A DNA stretch of 64,000 nucleotides from JAUIAI01 sp049680625 (GTDB lineage: Bacteria; Pseudomonadota; Gammaproteobacteria; Burkholderiales; Burkholderiaceae_E), in NCBI GenBank assembly GCA_049680625.1, contig JBAUID010000108.1, forward strand, positions 1-64,000, read 5' to 3'. Every line of letters starts with the position of its first letter. Positions within the stretch are counted from its first letter, which is position 1. Position numbers and translations under genes: made by a program. The notes under the pieces were generated by a model. The model had not been told where the DNA came from. It worked only from the letters and a program-made list of their open reading frames with translations, and did no database searches. Below, piece by piece: positions 25,963 to 34,543 of this stretch.

Positions 25963-27708
25963 TTATTTTCGAGGCTTCACTGGTTTCTTTGCTCTATGGG
26001 CCGCCCGTTCTTCTTCCTGTAGTCTGAGAATGCGGCGCTGCACTTTGCCGGTTGTTGTCATTGGCAATTCGTCGATGAATTCGATTTCTTTCGGATACTC
26101 GTAAGGGGCGAGTTTGCCGCGTACCTGGTCCTGCAGGGTTTTGATCAGCGCTTGTTGGCCACGCTTTGATTGGTCTCGCTGCTCTGCCGTCAGTACCACG
26201 TAGGCTTTCACCAGGTTACCGCGCTCGGCATCGGGTTTGGGCACTACCGCCACGTTGGCAACAGCCGGGTGGCCGAGTAAACAGTTTTCAACTTCACTGG
26301 GGCCAATCCGGTATCCCGCTGCTTTGAACATATCGTCGGCCCGTCCGCCATACCAAAGGTAGCCATCTTCGTCGGTGGTTGCCAGATCGCCGGTTCGACA
26401 CCATTGGCCTGTGAATTTTTCGCGGGTTGCTTTTTTATTATTCCAGTAGCCAAGGAAAAATACCGGGTCGGGATGACCGTGAATATCGTTTTGGTGCACA
26501 GCAACTTCGCCAATTTCACCGGGAGGCAACGGTTTGCCGGCGTCATCAATCACCTCGACCCGGTGGCCCGGATAAGGGCGTCCAATTGAGCCGGCTTTAG
26601 CCGGCCAGTTCGGCGCACTGTTACCGACCAGGTAGTTGACTTCTGTCTGGCCAAACATTTCGTTTGGGGTAACCCCCAGCGCGTGTTCGCACCAGTCGAA
26701 TAAAGTCTCACCAACACTTTCACCGGCACTCATGATTGCCCGCAGTTTCATCGTGATATGGGTCTGCGGGTTGGGGTCCAGGCGCATCATTTGCTTTAAA
26801 GCGGTAGGAAACAAAAAGGCATTGGTGACTTTGTGTCGTTCGAGGATGTCATAGGCCAACTCCGGTGAGAACCGGCCCCGGTGACCAACAATTGGTTTGC
26901 CAAAATACAGCGACGGCATCAGTGCATCCATCAACCCACCCGTCCATGCCCAGTCTGCCGGTGACCAGAACACATCGCGGCGCAAGGGGAACCAGTTTTG
27001 AGAGGCGACAAATCCAGTGAGATTGCCAATCATTGCCCGGTGCGGCGTAACCGATCCTTTTGGTGGCCCGGTTGTGCCACTGGTATACACAAGAACAGCC
27101 GGATCATCGGCCAGCGTTTTTACCGCTTTGAAGCTGTCTTTCGCCCGGGCTAACAGGCTTGAATAATGGTGCTCACCGTTGCCCAGCGGGTCTTGTGCAT
27201 CTGGAGCATCGACAACAACAACGTCGCGAACCTGGTCACCGGCAGCCAGTCGCATGTTGTTCAGGTATTGGGCGTCGACAATTGCCAGTCGGGTATCACT
27301 GTTTTCCAGGCGAAAGGCCAGGGCATCCGGACCAAATAAAACTGACAACGGCATCGCGACGGCGCCCAGCTTGTAACAGGCAAAGTGGGCCACGGCTGTT
27401 TCAGGCCGCTGTGGCAGCACAATACCAACCCGATCGCCGCGGCGTACGCCAAGGGCGCGTAAAGCGTTGGCCAGCCGGCAGGCGTCTCGTTCTAGTTCGG
27501 CGAAAGAAACGTTTCGGTGGGTGCCCTGGTCGTCCTGGTAGCGAATCGCGATTAGATCTGCTTGATTTGCCCAGCGTGTGCAACAAACCTCGGCCATGTT
27601 GAAATATTTGGGTACCTTCCAGCGAAACTCGCTGTATAGCTGTGGGTAACGGTCAGTTGTCACGGCTTTGTGCTCCACACTGAGAGTGCTGCATTCCAGA
27701 CAAACCAC
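25963..27708 (-). CDS. Acyl-CoA synthetase (AMP-forming, medium-chain type)
   Basis: A 581-residue ANL-superfamily enzyme that activates a carboxylic acid with ATP and CoA. Conserved motifs are the phosphate loop VYTSGTTGPPKG (about 208), FGQTE (about 362), WCRTGD (about 442) and the C-terminal catalytic lysine in MTTTGKVQRR (about 555). The C-terminal tail is rich in K and R. Length and motifs suggest the medium-chain acyl-CoA synthetase group. The first codon is GTG at 27708, and a GTG at 27678 is also possible; neither has a strong ribosome site. It is divergent from the hydrolase at 27866 and convergent with the esterase. Confidence 0.9.
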   Translation of the reverse strand: MVCLECSTLSVEHKAVTTDRYPQLYSEFRWKVPKYFNMAEVCCTRWANQADLIAIRYQDDQGTHRNVSFAELERDACRLANALRALGVRRGDRVGIVLPQRPETAVAHFACYKLGAVAMPLSVLFGPDALAFRLENSDTRLAIVDAQYLNNMRLAAGDQVRDVVVVDAPDAQDPLGNGEHHYSSLLARAKDSFKAVKTLADDPAVLVYTSGTTGPPKGSVTPHRAMIGNLTGFVASQNWFPLRRDVFWSPADWAWTGGLMDALMPSLYFGKPIVGHRGRFSPELAYDILERHKVTNAFLFPTALKQMMRLDPNPQTHITMKLRAIMSAGESVGETLFDWCEHALGVTPNEMFGQTEVNYLVGNSAPNWPAKAGSIGRPYPGHRVEVIDDAGKPLPPGEIGEVAVHQNDIHGHPDPVFFLGYWNNKKATREKFTGQWCRTGDLATTDEDGYLWYGGRADDMFKAAGYRIGPSEVENCLLGHPAVANVAVVPKPDAERGNLVKAYVVLTAEQRDQSKRGQQALIKTLQDQVRGKLAPYEYPKEIEFIDELPMTTTGKVQRRILRLQEEERAAHRAKKPVKPRK

Positions 27709-27834
27709 TGGATTCGCCGGTGGGTCTGAACTGTCGCATGGTCTTTAGATTGTCTAGGGTCTCGGTTTGCCCGGCCTAACGGGCCGGTTATCCGATAGTG
27801 TGACAGATTGGCAGCCGGCGGCGCTACCTGCTTA

Positions 27835-27840
27835 TATAAT
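27835..27840 (+). promoter_or_regulatory. Probable -10 element upstream of the alpha/beta hydrolase
   Basis: A consensus TATAAT lies about 26 bases before the ATG at 27866. The best -35 candidate (TTGGCA, 27808-27813) is 21 bases away, too far for an ordinary sigma-70 promoter, so only the -10 element is supported. Confidence 0.4.
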
Positions 27841-27865
27841 GCCGGTCTCCCCCTGTCGTCCCCAG

Positions 27866-28819
27866 ATGAAATCCTTAGTGACTTCTTACGTCCCTGACAA
27901 TCCTAACGCCGATAAAGTCGGTAACGCCGAAAGCATCTCATACATGCCTGTTCGCGCAAGCCATACCGAGATTCACCAGCTTCGTGGTTTGACGCATCAC
28001 GTGACCGTATGGCCAGCGATTGGTACCAGCGCTAAGTTGTTGTGGCTGTATCACGGCTGGATGGATGTTGGTCCGTCGTTTCAGTTTGTTGTTGATGAAC
28101 TGCCGTCAGATTGGACAATTATTGCGCCGGACTGGCGCGGCTTTGGCCGTACCGGGAACACTGGCACGGACACTTACTGGTTTATGGACTACCTTGCTGA
28201 TCTGGATGCTCTGGCGGACGTGATCAGCCCCAATCAGGCGCTGAACCTGGTCGGCCACAGCATGGGAGGAAACCTGGTTACGGTATACGCCGGGGTCAGA
28301 CCTGACCGCGTGCATCGGTTGGTGAACCTGGAGGGCATGGGCATGGCCCAAACCCAGCCGGCAGATGCACCAGCCCGAATCAGCCAGTGGCTCGACGAAA
28401 TAAAAACACCGCGACGCCTTGCAGACTACGACACTGCGCAAGCAGTGGCCAAACGTCTGATGACGAACAACCCCCGGCTGACAGCTGATAAAGCGGCTTT
28501 TATGGCTTCGCACTGGGCGCAGCAAAGTGAAGCGGGGCGATACGTGTTACGTGCTGACCCCCAGCACAAAGGCATTAACCCGTATTTGTACCGGGTCGAT
28601 GAAACCGTTGCGTGTTGGTCAGAAATAACTGCACCCATGCTACTGGTTGTATGTGAGCACAGCAACGAACGGCATGCGTTCACCAGGACACCGGAGTACG
28701 CAGCACGGCTGGCTAACATTGGGAATTTAACGCGGGCCCGGGTAGACGGGGCAGGGCACATGATGCATCACGATCAACCCGCGGCGGTAGCCAGGTTGAT
28801 CCGGGAGTTTATACAGTGA
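27866..28819 (+). CDS. Alpha/beta hydrolase
   Basis: A 317-residue alpha/beta-hydrolase-fold enzyme. The oxyanion HG is in LYHGWMDVG, the nucleophile elbow is GHSMGGN (serine about 131) and the histidine is in GAGHMMHHDQP near the end. An IAPDWRGFGRT stretch is typical of epoxide-hydrolase and haloalkane-dehalogenase-like lipase relatives. The substrate is unknown. ATG 27866 fits the nearby TATAAT; ATG 27944 and the upstream frame from 27767 are alternatives. Its stop overlaps the start of the PHP phosphatase gene (GTGA), so the two are coupled. Confidence 0.8.
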   Translation: MKSLVTSYVPDNPNADKVGNAESISYMPVRASHTEIHQLRGLTHHVTVWPAIGTSAKLLWLYHGWMDVGPSFQFVVDELPSDWTIIAPDWRGFGRTGNTGTDTYWFMDYLADLDALADVISPNQALNLVGHSMGGNLVTVYAGVRPDRVHRLVNLEGMGMAQTQPADAPARISQWLDEIKTPRRLADYDTAQAVAKRLMTNNPRLTADKAAFMASHWAQQSEAGRYVLRADPQHKGINPYLYRVDETVACWSEITAPMLLVVCEHSNERHAFTRTPEYAARLANIGNLTRARVDGAGHMMHHDQPAAVARLIREFIQ

Positions 28820-29739
28820 AGGGCGCGGCAAGTACTGCGGTAACGTCTGGGGCAACATCTGCCGACTCAATATCTGAGCACTGGCGGCTCAATATAGATC
28901 TGCATTGTCATTCCACTTTCTCTGACGGCGTGTTAACCCCGGAAGAGGTGGTAGCCCGCGCCCATCAAAACGGTGTACAAGTCCTGGCGCTGACTGATCA
29001 CGATGGCACCGGCGGCCTCGCCGCTGCCCGGGCTGCTGCTGATGTCTGTGGCCTGCATTTCATAGATGGTGTTGAAATTTCGGTTTCGTGGGCGTCGCAG
29101 ACAATTCACATTGTTGGCCTTGGGATTGATCCGGCTCATCCGGAGCTTATCAGCGGCCTTGATGCAATTCGCCGTGGACGTGATCAGCGTGCGCGTGAGA
29201 TGGGTGAGTCGTTGGCTCGGGCGGGTATTGCCAACGCCTACGAAGGTGCGTTGCAATACGTTTCGAATCCGGCCCTCGTTTCCCGCACCCACTTTGCACG
29301 CCACCTGGTTGACATCGGGGCGTGCAGCCATGTTTCCGACGTTTTCCAACGCTACCTGGTTGCGGGCAAGCCGGGTTATGTTGCCCATCGCTGGGCCCGA
29401 CTTAGTGATGCGGTGGGCTGGATAACCCGGGGCGGCGGAACCGCCGTGATTGCCCACCCCGGTCGTTATCGCCTGACAGACACAGAATTGTGGGCGCTGA
29501 TGGCTGAGTTTCGCGAGTCAGGTGGCACTGCTATTGAAGTAGTGACCGGAAGTCACACCAAAGACCAGTATCAGCGTTTTGCCCGGATCGCGATGGAGCA
29601 TGACTTCCTGGGCTCGCGCGGTTCAGACTTTCACAGTCCTGACGAAAGCCGAATTGATATTGGCGGGCTACCTCCGTTACCGGACAATGTTGTGCCGATC
29701 TGGAAAGACTGGTCACTGAGCACGCTTGTAGCGAATTGA
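28816..29739 (+). CDS. PHP-domain phosphoesterase (RNase AM / YciV family)
   Basis: A 307-residue PHP-fold metalloenzyme. Metal-binding blocks are NIDLHCHSTFSDG (about 26), LALTDHDGTGG (about 58), VEISVSW (about 87), VIAHPGRY (about 215) and GSRGSDFHSP (about 273). YciV of E. coli (RNase AM) trims short oligonucleotides and 3',5'-nucleoside bisphosphates and matures rRNA 5' ends. It starts with GTG at 28816, overlapping the hydrolase stop. YciV, YciO and TrpS are commonly neighbours in gammaproteobacteria, and all three occur here within 7 kb. Confidence 0.88.
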   Translation: MKGAASTAVTSGATSADSISEHWRLNIDLHCHSTFSDGVLTPEEVVARAHQNGVQVLALTDHDGTGGLAAARAAADVCGLHFIDGVEISVSWASQTIHIVGLGIDPAHPELISGLDAIRRGRDQRAREMGESLARAGIANAYEGALQYVSNPALVSRTHFARHLVDIGACSHVSDVFQRYLVAGKPGYVAHRWARLSDAVGWITRGGGTAVIAHPGRYRLTDTELWALMAEFRESGGTAIEVVTGSHTKDQYQRFARIAMEHDFLGSRGSDFHSPDESRIDIGGLPPLPDNVVPIWKDWSLSTLVAN

Positions 29740-29750
29740 GCAGCCTGATC

Positions 29751-29778
29751 AGTCGCCAATTCAGTTAGTCGCCAATTG
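29751..29778. repeat. Eleven-base direct repeat at the end of the spermidine-synthase-like gene
   Basis: The sequence agtcgccaatt occurs twice with a period of about 17 bases. One copy encodes the last codons and stop, the other lies just beyond. This looks like a small tandem duplication at the convergent junction with the PHP gene. Confidence 0.5.
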
Positions 29779-31390
29779 CCCAACCGCTGCGTTTTGGCAC
29801 CGGGCCTTCACTGAGATCTTTCAGGTAAACCTCGTAAAGTTCCGGGTTGAAAATGGAATTGACATGCAGCGGGTCTGCAGGTCGCCCAATATCGGGTGGA
29901 AAAACGCGGGCCGCATTGAACACGGCTTCCGACATAAACTTCAGGTTGGCCGGCAGCGACTGAACGCGGCCCCCGGTTTGCCGACTCGCCAGATGAAAGC
30001 CCCAGACTCCAAACGCCGGTACAGATACCGAGTAACTGGTCACCTCGGGGAAAATCTCGTTGATCGTATGACCAACCGTCCAATAGGCGTTGCGAACAAA
30101 AAACGGTGACGAACTCTGGGTCACCATGACTCCATCAGGCGCCATACGCGCGGCCAGCATCGCGTAAAATTCAACGGAGTACAGTTTGGCAATCGCCTCG
30201 TTATGCGGGTCAGGAAAGTCAACAATGATACGGTCGTATATCTTGCTGCTTTGCTTCACAAAAATAAAGGCGTCCTGATTGATCAGGTTCACCTTGGGTG
30301 ATTGCAGACTACGTTCATTCATCCGCACCATCGGGGCAAATTCTGTGCCCAGTGTTGTCATTGCCGGGTCGAGATCAACCAGGTCAATTTGCTGAACCGA
30401 TGGGTACTTAAGAATTTCGCGCACCGCCAGGCCGTCACCGCCACCAAGCACAAGCACGGTACTGACGGGTTTGCTGCCGTCATTCCAGGACATCGCCGGA
30501 TGAACCAGTGACTCGTGGTAGCGATGTTCGTCAACCTCAGAAAATTGCAGGTGGCCGTCGATAAACAAGCGCAGATCGCGCTTGGGCCAGTCGTTGGTGA
30601 CCACCAGGGTCTGGTAGGGGGTTTGCTGCTTCCAGACAATCTGGTCAAAGTACAAATGTTGCTGGGCAAACGATGTGATCCGGCTGGCCGATATCGTCAG
30701 AAGTATTAACCCGGCGAGCATCAGCAAAGCGGCCGCTAACAAGCGTTTGGGCTTGTGCAGGTAATCCCGTAGCCAGAAAATGTTGGCTATTGCGACCAGG
30801 ATATTGATCAGGCCAATAGCGAACGAGGCGGTAATCAGCCCCAGTGAGGGCAGTAGCAGCATCGGAAAGGCAACAGAACCGATCAGGGCACCGACGTAGT
30901 CAAGTGACATGACGTCGGCGATTGAGCGTCGCGTGCCTTTGCGATCAGACAGTACACGGGTCAGCAGGGGGATTTCCAGGCCGACCAGGGTGCCAATCAA
31001 GAGAATGAAGGAGAACATCGCGGTTTTGTATAACCACGGTGCGAACGGAAACATCATGAATAAGGTCACGCTGCACAGGCCACCGACCAGGCCCAGGATC
31101 AGCTCGACGCAGACAAACGCGTGGATCAGCCGGTTGCCGATAAAACGCGAGAGATAAGAGCCGACCCCCATTGCGAACATGAAAAAACCAATAGTGAGCG
31201 AGAATTGGTAAACCGAATTGCCCAGCAGATAGCTCGACACGGTGCCGATAATCAGTTCGTAGACAATGCCGCACAACGCGACAATCATGATCGAACCCAG
31301 TAAGACGTGGGCCTGCGTCGCCGGCAGGTCGCTGTAGTCCTCTTCGCGCTCAGAGGTTAGATCGGCATTGTTGGCGTTGTTGGTGTTCAC
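29765..31390 (-). CDS. Membrane-fused polyamine aminopropyltransferase (spermidine synthase-like)
   Basis: A 541-residue protein. The first half has about seven membrane segments (roughly residues 28-240) and the second half is a spermidine-synthase-type methyltransferase fold. The nucleotide-binding loop is LVLGGGDGLAVREIL, with the acidic residue in DLVDLDP and the catalytic stretch in IIVDFPDP. Such proteins are annotated as SpeE-like aminopropyltransferases, but soluble SpeE and the SpeD decarboxylase that supplies its donor are absent here. The gene is downstream of the unknown protein at 31510-32112 on the same strand. The last 11 bases before its stop are partly duplicated just beyond it. 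Confidence 0.85.
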   Translation of the reverse strand: MNTNNANNADLTSEREEDYSDLPATQAHVLLGSIMIVALCGIVYELIIGTVSSYLLGNSVYQFSLTIGFFMFAMGVGSYLSRFIGNRLIHAFVCVELILGLVGGLCSVTLFMMFPFAPWLYKTAMFSFILLIGTLVGLEIPLLTRVLSDRKGTRRSIADVMSLDYVGALIGSVAFPMLLLPSLGLITASFAIGLINILVAIANIFWLRDYLHKPKRLLAAALLMLAGLILLTISASRITSFAQQHLYFDQIVWKQQTPYQTLVVTNDWPKRDLRLFIDGHLQFSEVDEHRYHESLVHPAMSWNDGSKPVSTVLVLGGGDGLAVREILKYPSVQQIDLVDLDPAMTTLGTEFAPMVRMNERSLQSPKVNLINQDAFIFVKQSSKIYDRIIVDFPDPHNEAIAKLYSVEFYAMLAARMAPDGVMVTQSSSPFFVRNAYWTVGHTINEIFPEVTSYSVSVPAFGVWGFHLASRQTGGRVQSLPANLKFMSEAVFNAARVFPPDIGRPADPLHVNSIFNPELYEVYLKDLSEGPVPKRSGWAIGD

Positions 31391-31509
31391 GTTCAGTTGC
31401 TGTCATCCATAAAGAACGAGCCCGGGACGCGGGCGCCCCGGGCTCTGTATCTGGTGTTTCTGATCGTCCTGGTTAAGTGTCAGGGTTAGTCAGAAAACTC
31501 CAGTTCAAC

Positions 31510-32112
31510 TTATTTGCCTTTGCCGAGGCCGCCGGAGCGCGCCCGGGTCCGTGCGGATGCCGGCGACTTGTAGGCGTTGCGTGGCGTGGTTTTGCGGTCG
31601 TTGAATGCACCTGGTTTGACGCCACCAGCCAGTTGACGTGCCAGCAGACCACCTATCAGCGCACCAGCCAGGAAGCCGCCGCCGGAGAATCCGACGTCGG
31701 ACGCACCGCCGGCCGTATCAGTGGCGATCAGGCGCTTCTTTTCGCCGTCAATTTCAACGGTGAACACTTCGGCTTCATCACCGTCTTTGATCTTGTTGCC
31801 GTTGCTGTCGGCGTAGCCTTCAAAAGTGGCGTCTTTGCGCAGTTGAACCCCAATCTGCTCTTGGTGGAAACGGGGCTCCTGGTTCATGACATTGCCCATG
31901 AATCCAGCGAGTTCTTTAAACTGTGCATCACCGGCTTCGGTGACTTTGTTTTCTTTCAGGTGGCCGTCGTATTTCTCCAGGGCAAATACGGTCCGATCAA
32001 GTACTTGGCCAAGATCTGCCGACTGGGGGCGATCGCTGTCACCACCAAGAAAATAGTTGTAGCCAACAAAAGCCAGTACGGCCACGATAATGATGGTTTT
32101 TAAATTACCCAT
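31510..32112 (-). CDS. Membrane-anchored protein of unknown function with EF-hand-like loop
   Basis: A 200-residue protein I do not recognise. It starts with one hydrophobic segment (residues 4-20, likely an inner-membrane anchor). A calcium-loop-like stretch, DSNGNKIKDGDE, lies near residue 103. A glycine-rich hydrophobic segment follows near 140-160 (SGGGFLAGALIGGLLA), then a basic tail rich in R, K, S and G. A good ribosome site (GGAGG) precedes the ATG. It is directly upstream of the membrane spermidine-synthase-like gene on the same strand, which suggests a shared role. Confidence 0.7.
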   Translation of the reverse strand: MGNLKTIIIVAVLAFVGYNYFLGGDSDRPQSADLGQVLDRTVFALEKYDGHLKENKVTEAGDAQFKELAGFMGNVMNQEPRFHQEQIGVQLRKDATFEGYADSNGNKIKDGDEAEVFTVEIDGEKKRLIATDTAGGASDVGFSGGGFLAGALIGGLLARQLAGGVKPGAFNDRKTTPRNAYKSPASARTRARSGGLGKGK

Positions 32113-32143
32113 TTGCCCTCCAATAGGGGTTTCAGAAAGTGCT

Positions 32144-32176
32144 TGTCTGCCCCCAGTTTAAAGGGGGGACAGACAG
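32144..32176 (-). terminator. Strong hairpin between the GNAT gene and the membrane-anchored protein gene
   Basis: The arms TGTCTG-CCCCC and GGGGG-ACAGACA pair with one bulge around an 8-base loop. On the minus strand it follows the end of the acetyltransferase gene (32191). No U-run follows, so it may be a pause site, a processing site or a weak terminator. Confidence 0.4.
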
Positions 32177-32190
32177 GCTGGTGCATTATT

Positions 32191-33018
32191 TTAGTCTGTC
32201 AACTTAAGTGACCACCAGACCTGGTGCAAATCTGTGGCGTAATAATCTGTAAGCTGGCCGTGTTCGATAAATCCTGACCTGGTTAATTCTGATGATGCGA
32301 TGGCCGAATAATCATGGGGCAGAACGGCCAGTAAGGTTCGGACCCCGTCGTGACGGCTGCGACTGACCAGCCGATCCAGGCCGTTTACCCCACTTTGTGC
32401 ATCGGACCAGAACAAGGCCAGACCACTGTCCGATTCTGGTGCCGGTCCGGTTCTGTCGAAATTTATTCCGGTAGGCGGCTCACCCATCTCGAGCGGCGGG
32501 TGGGTGACCTCCGGGTTAGCCATTCCAAAAACAATTTTCGACTCGTCAGCCGAATGGTAGCCCGGCACCTGTAGTTCCTGGGTTGCCCCCATGGAGGCAT
32601 AAAAGCGGCGGGCGTCACCGTAAACGTCTTCGCCATCTTCCGTGTAATCCGAGGTGGCGATGAACAGCTTACGAACTTGCTGTTGATGCAATACCGTGAG
32701 CAACTCGTTAACCATAAACTTGCCGATGCCTTTGCCCCGCGAGGCTTCATCGACGTAAGTCCAGGACAGCCAGGCAACGCCGTCGGAGTCGTCGGGAGTA
32801 AAAGAGCCAGTCACCCCCAGGATTTCTCCATCGTCTTCAACAACAAACATGCCCTCGCAAAAGCGTTCGCGAATGGACTCGGCGGCTTCTTCAGCATCGT
32901 CTTCATCGGTTTGCTCAATGATCTCTTTGACCCGGCCAAGGTGAATAGCCTGCATTGGGACAAACTGCGGCCCGCTTTTTGGGGCTGGTGCACGCGCCCC
33001 GAACAATTTTCCTAACAT
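32191..33018 (-). CDS. GNAT-family acetyltransferase
   Basis: A 275-residue protein with an N-terminal GNAT domain (about 20-185). The acetyl-CoA loop is seen in DEASRGKGIGKFMV and the substrate half in DARRFYASMGA. About 90 residues of unknown type follow, perhaps a second degenerate GNAT (VRTLLAVLPHDYSAI, SGFIEHGQLTDYY). The start at 33018 has GGAGG ten bases upstream and is preferred over 33096. The substrate is unknown. It is divergent from the YciO gene, with about 200 bases between that include a tandem 10-base repeat (33043-33062). Confidence 0.75.
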   Translation of the reverse strand: MLGKLFGARAPAPKSGPQFVPMQAIHLGRVKEIIEQTDEDDAEEAAESIRERFCEGMFVVEDDGEILGVTGSFTPDDSDGVAWLSWTYVDEASRGKGIGKFMVNELLTVLHQQQVRKLFIATSDYTEDGEDVYGDARRFYASMGATQELQVPGYHSADESKIVFGMANPEVTHPPLEMGEPPTGINFDRTGPAPESDSGLALFWSDAQSGVNGLDRLVSRSRHDGVRTLLAVLPHDYSAIASSELTRSGFIEHGQLTDYYATDLHQVWWSLKLTD

Positions 33019-33042
33019 GGTGAAGCGGCCTCCGTTGGGTCC

Positions 33043-33062
33043 GGGTCGGTCTGGGTCGGTCT
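33043..33062. repeat. Tandem 10-base repeat upstream of the GNAT gene
   Basis: gggtcggtct is repeated twice in direct succession about 25 bases upstream of the GNAT start. It may be an operator or a chance duplication. Confidence 0.4.
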
Positions 33063-33218
33063 GGATCACCGTTGCCAGTGAATAAGCGATGAACAATAAC
33101 GTGTATTGGCTTTCGGATTGTGCCCCAGGCCCCGCAATTCACGGGGAATATTGATTCGAACTATGAATTCTTCCGACAACTGCTGACAAATTGTCCGGAG
33201 AGGCGGATAAAATAGCGA

Positions 33219-33848
33219 ATGACTATTCGTTTCGATATCCACCCCGAAGACCCTCAACAGCGCCTGATGTACCAGGCCGCTCAGTTGTTGCGTGATGGCG
33301 GCATTGTAGCGATGCCAACCGACGCTTGTTACGTCCTGGCGGCCAGCGTAACCGAAAAGGATGCGGTCAGCCGGATGCGGCAGATTCGCCAGCTCGATGA
33401 CAAACACCTGCTGACCCTGATGTGCAGCGACTTGAAACAATTGGCGGTTTACGCCCAGGTCGATAACGCGCAGTACCGCTTTCTCAAAGAATGGACCCCA
33501 GGCCCTTATACCTTCGTGCTAGGGGCAACCAAAGAGACCCCACGCCGGATCTGGCATCCGAAGCGCAAAACGATCGGCTTGCGGGTACCTGACTCGCGGA
33601 TCGCCCAGGGTGTGCTGCGCGAGCTCAATGCGCCTTTTCTCGTCACCAGCCTGATCCCTGCCGGCGAGGATCAGCCCCTGAACGATGCGGATGAAATTAT
33701 TGAACGCCTGGGAAAGCTGATCGACGGCGTTATTGACGTCAGTGGCCACGGCCAGAGCCTTGAACCGACCACCGTCATCGACGTGACAGGTGCCAGGCCG
33801 ATGATCGAGCGCCAGGGCCTGGGATCGGTCGAGGGAATGCTCGGTTAG
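33219..33848 (+). CDS. Sua5/YciO/YrdC-family protein (YciO type)
   Basis: A 209-residue protein with the double-stranded-RNA-binding-like fold of threonylcarbamoyl-AMP synthases (GGIVAMPTDACYVLAAS, then RQLDDKHLLTLMC, then GPYTFVLGATKETPRR, then TIGLRVPDSRI). In the TsaC/Sua5 group, the related enzyme makes threonylcarbamoyl-adenylate for tRNA t6A. Its length and neighbourhood with YciV and TrpS fit YciO, a paralogue whose cellular role is less clear. Whether it is the organism's only t6A enzyme cannot be judged here. Confidence 0.88.
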   Translation: MTIRFDIHPEDPQQRLMYQAAQLLRDGGIVAMPTDACYVLAASVTEKDAVSRMRQIRQLDDKHLLTLMCSDLKQLAVYAQVDNAQYRFLKEWTPGPYTFVLGATKETPRRIWHPKRKTIGLRVPDSRIAQGVLRELNAPFLVTSLIPAGEDQPLNDADEIIERLGKLIDGVIDVSGHGQSLEPTTVIDVTGARPMIERQGLGSVEGMLG

Positions 33849-33892
33849 GCTCACTTCGCAAGCCTGGGGCGGATGGCAGCCAGCTTGGTACA

Positions 33893-34543
33893 ATGCTGCC
33901 GATGGACCCAAACATAGTGCAGAAAATCGCGTATAGCGTGATCCCGGTGATACTTGCCATAACCCTGCACGAAGCAGCGCATGGTTACGTGGCGAACAAG
34001 CTCGGCGACCCGACTGCCCGATTGCTCGGGCGGATTACCGCCAACCCGCTCAAACATATCGACCCCATTGGCACCTTGCTGGTACCGGGCTTGATGTTGA
34101 TGACCAGCGGCTTCCTGTTCGGATGGGCAAAGCCGGTGCCGGTGGCGATGAACAATCTGAAACGACCAATCCGCGATATGGGCATTGTGGCGGCCGCGGG
34201 GCCGGCGTCCAATATCGTGATGGCCTTGATTTGGGCCTTAGTGCTGAAACTGCAGATAGCCACCAATATTGGGCATGAGTTTTTTGTTCAAATGGCCCTG
34301 GTCGGGATCATGATCAATCTGGTTCTGGCCGCGTTAAATCTTTTGCCAATGCCGCCGCTCGACGGCGGCCGCATTCTGGTTGCACTACTGCCGCGCCCGC
34401 TGGGGCGTGTCGTGTCACAAATTGAGCCTTACGGCTTATTTATCATGCTGGCGTTGCTGTTCACCGGCGCGCTGTCCACAGTTCTCAGTCCGATGATCGG
34501 TCTGGGCCAGAACATCATCTTTTCGTTATTGGGTTTGAATTAA
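33893..34543 (+). CDS. Site-2-type membrane metalloprotease (M50 family)
   Basis: A 216-residue, compact M50 protease with about five or six membrane segments. The zinc site is ITLHEAAHGY (HExxH) in the first helix. NPLKHIDPIGTLLVPG and NLLPMPPLDGGRIL (third ligand, DG) are the other two signatures. The short form, without a PDZ domain, matches the YwhC/Rip group. Its physiological substrate is unknown. ATG 33902 is an alternative start. The stop overlaps the trpS ATG (TAATG), so the genes are coupled. Confidence 0.88.
   Translation: MLPMDPNIVQKIAYSVIPVILAITLHEAAHGYVANKLGDPTARLLGRITANPLKHIDPIGTLLVPGLMLMTSGFLFGWAKPVPVAMNNLKRPIRDMGIVAAAGPASNIVMALIWALVLKLQIATNIGHEFFVQMALVGIMINLVLAALNLLPMPPLDGGRILVALLPRPLGRVVSQIEPYGLFIMLALLFTGALSTVLSPMIGLGQNIIFSLLGLN

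Noticed and set aside
27159..27602. A 147-codon plus-strand frame inside the acyl-CoA synthetase gene
   Set aside because: It is antisense to a conserved enzyme, with arginine- and glutamine-rich shadow composition and no motif.
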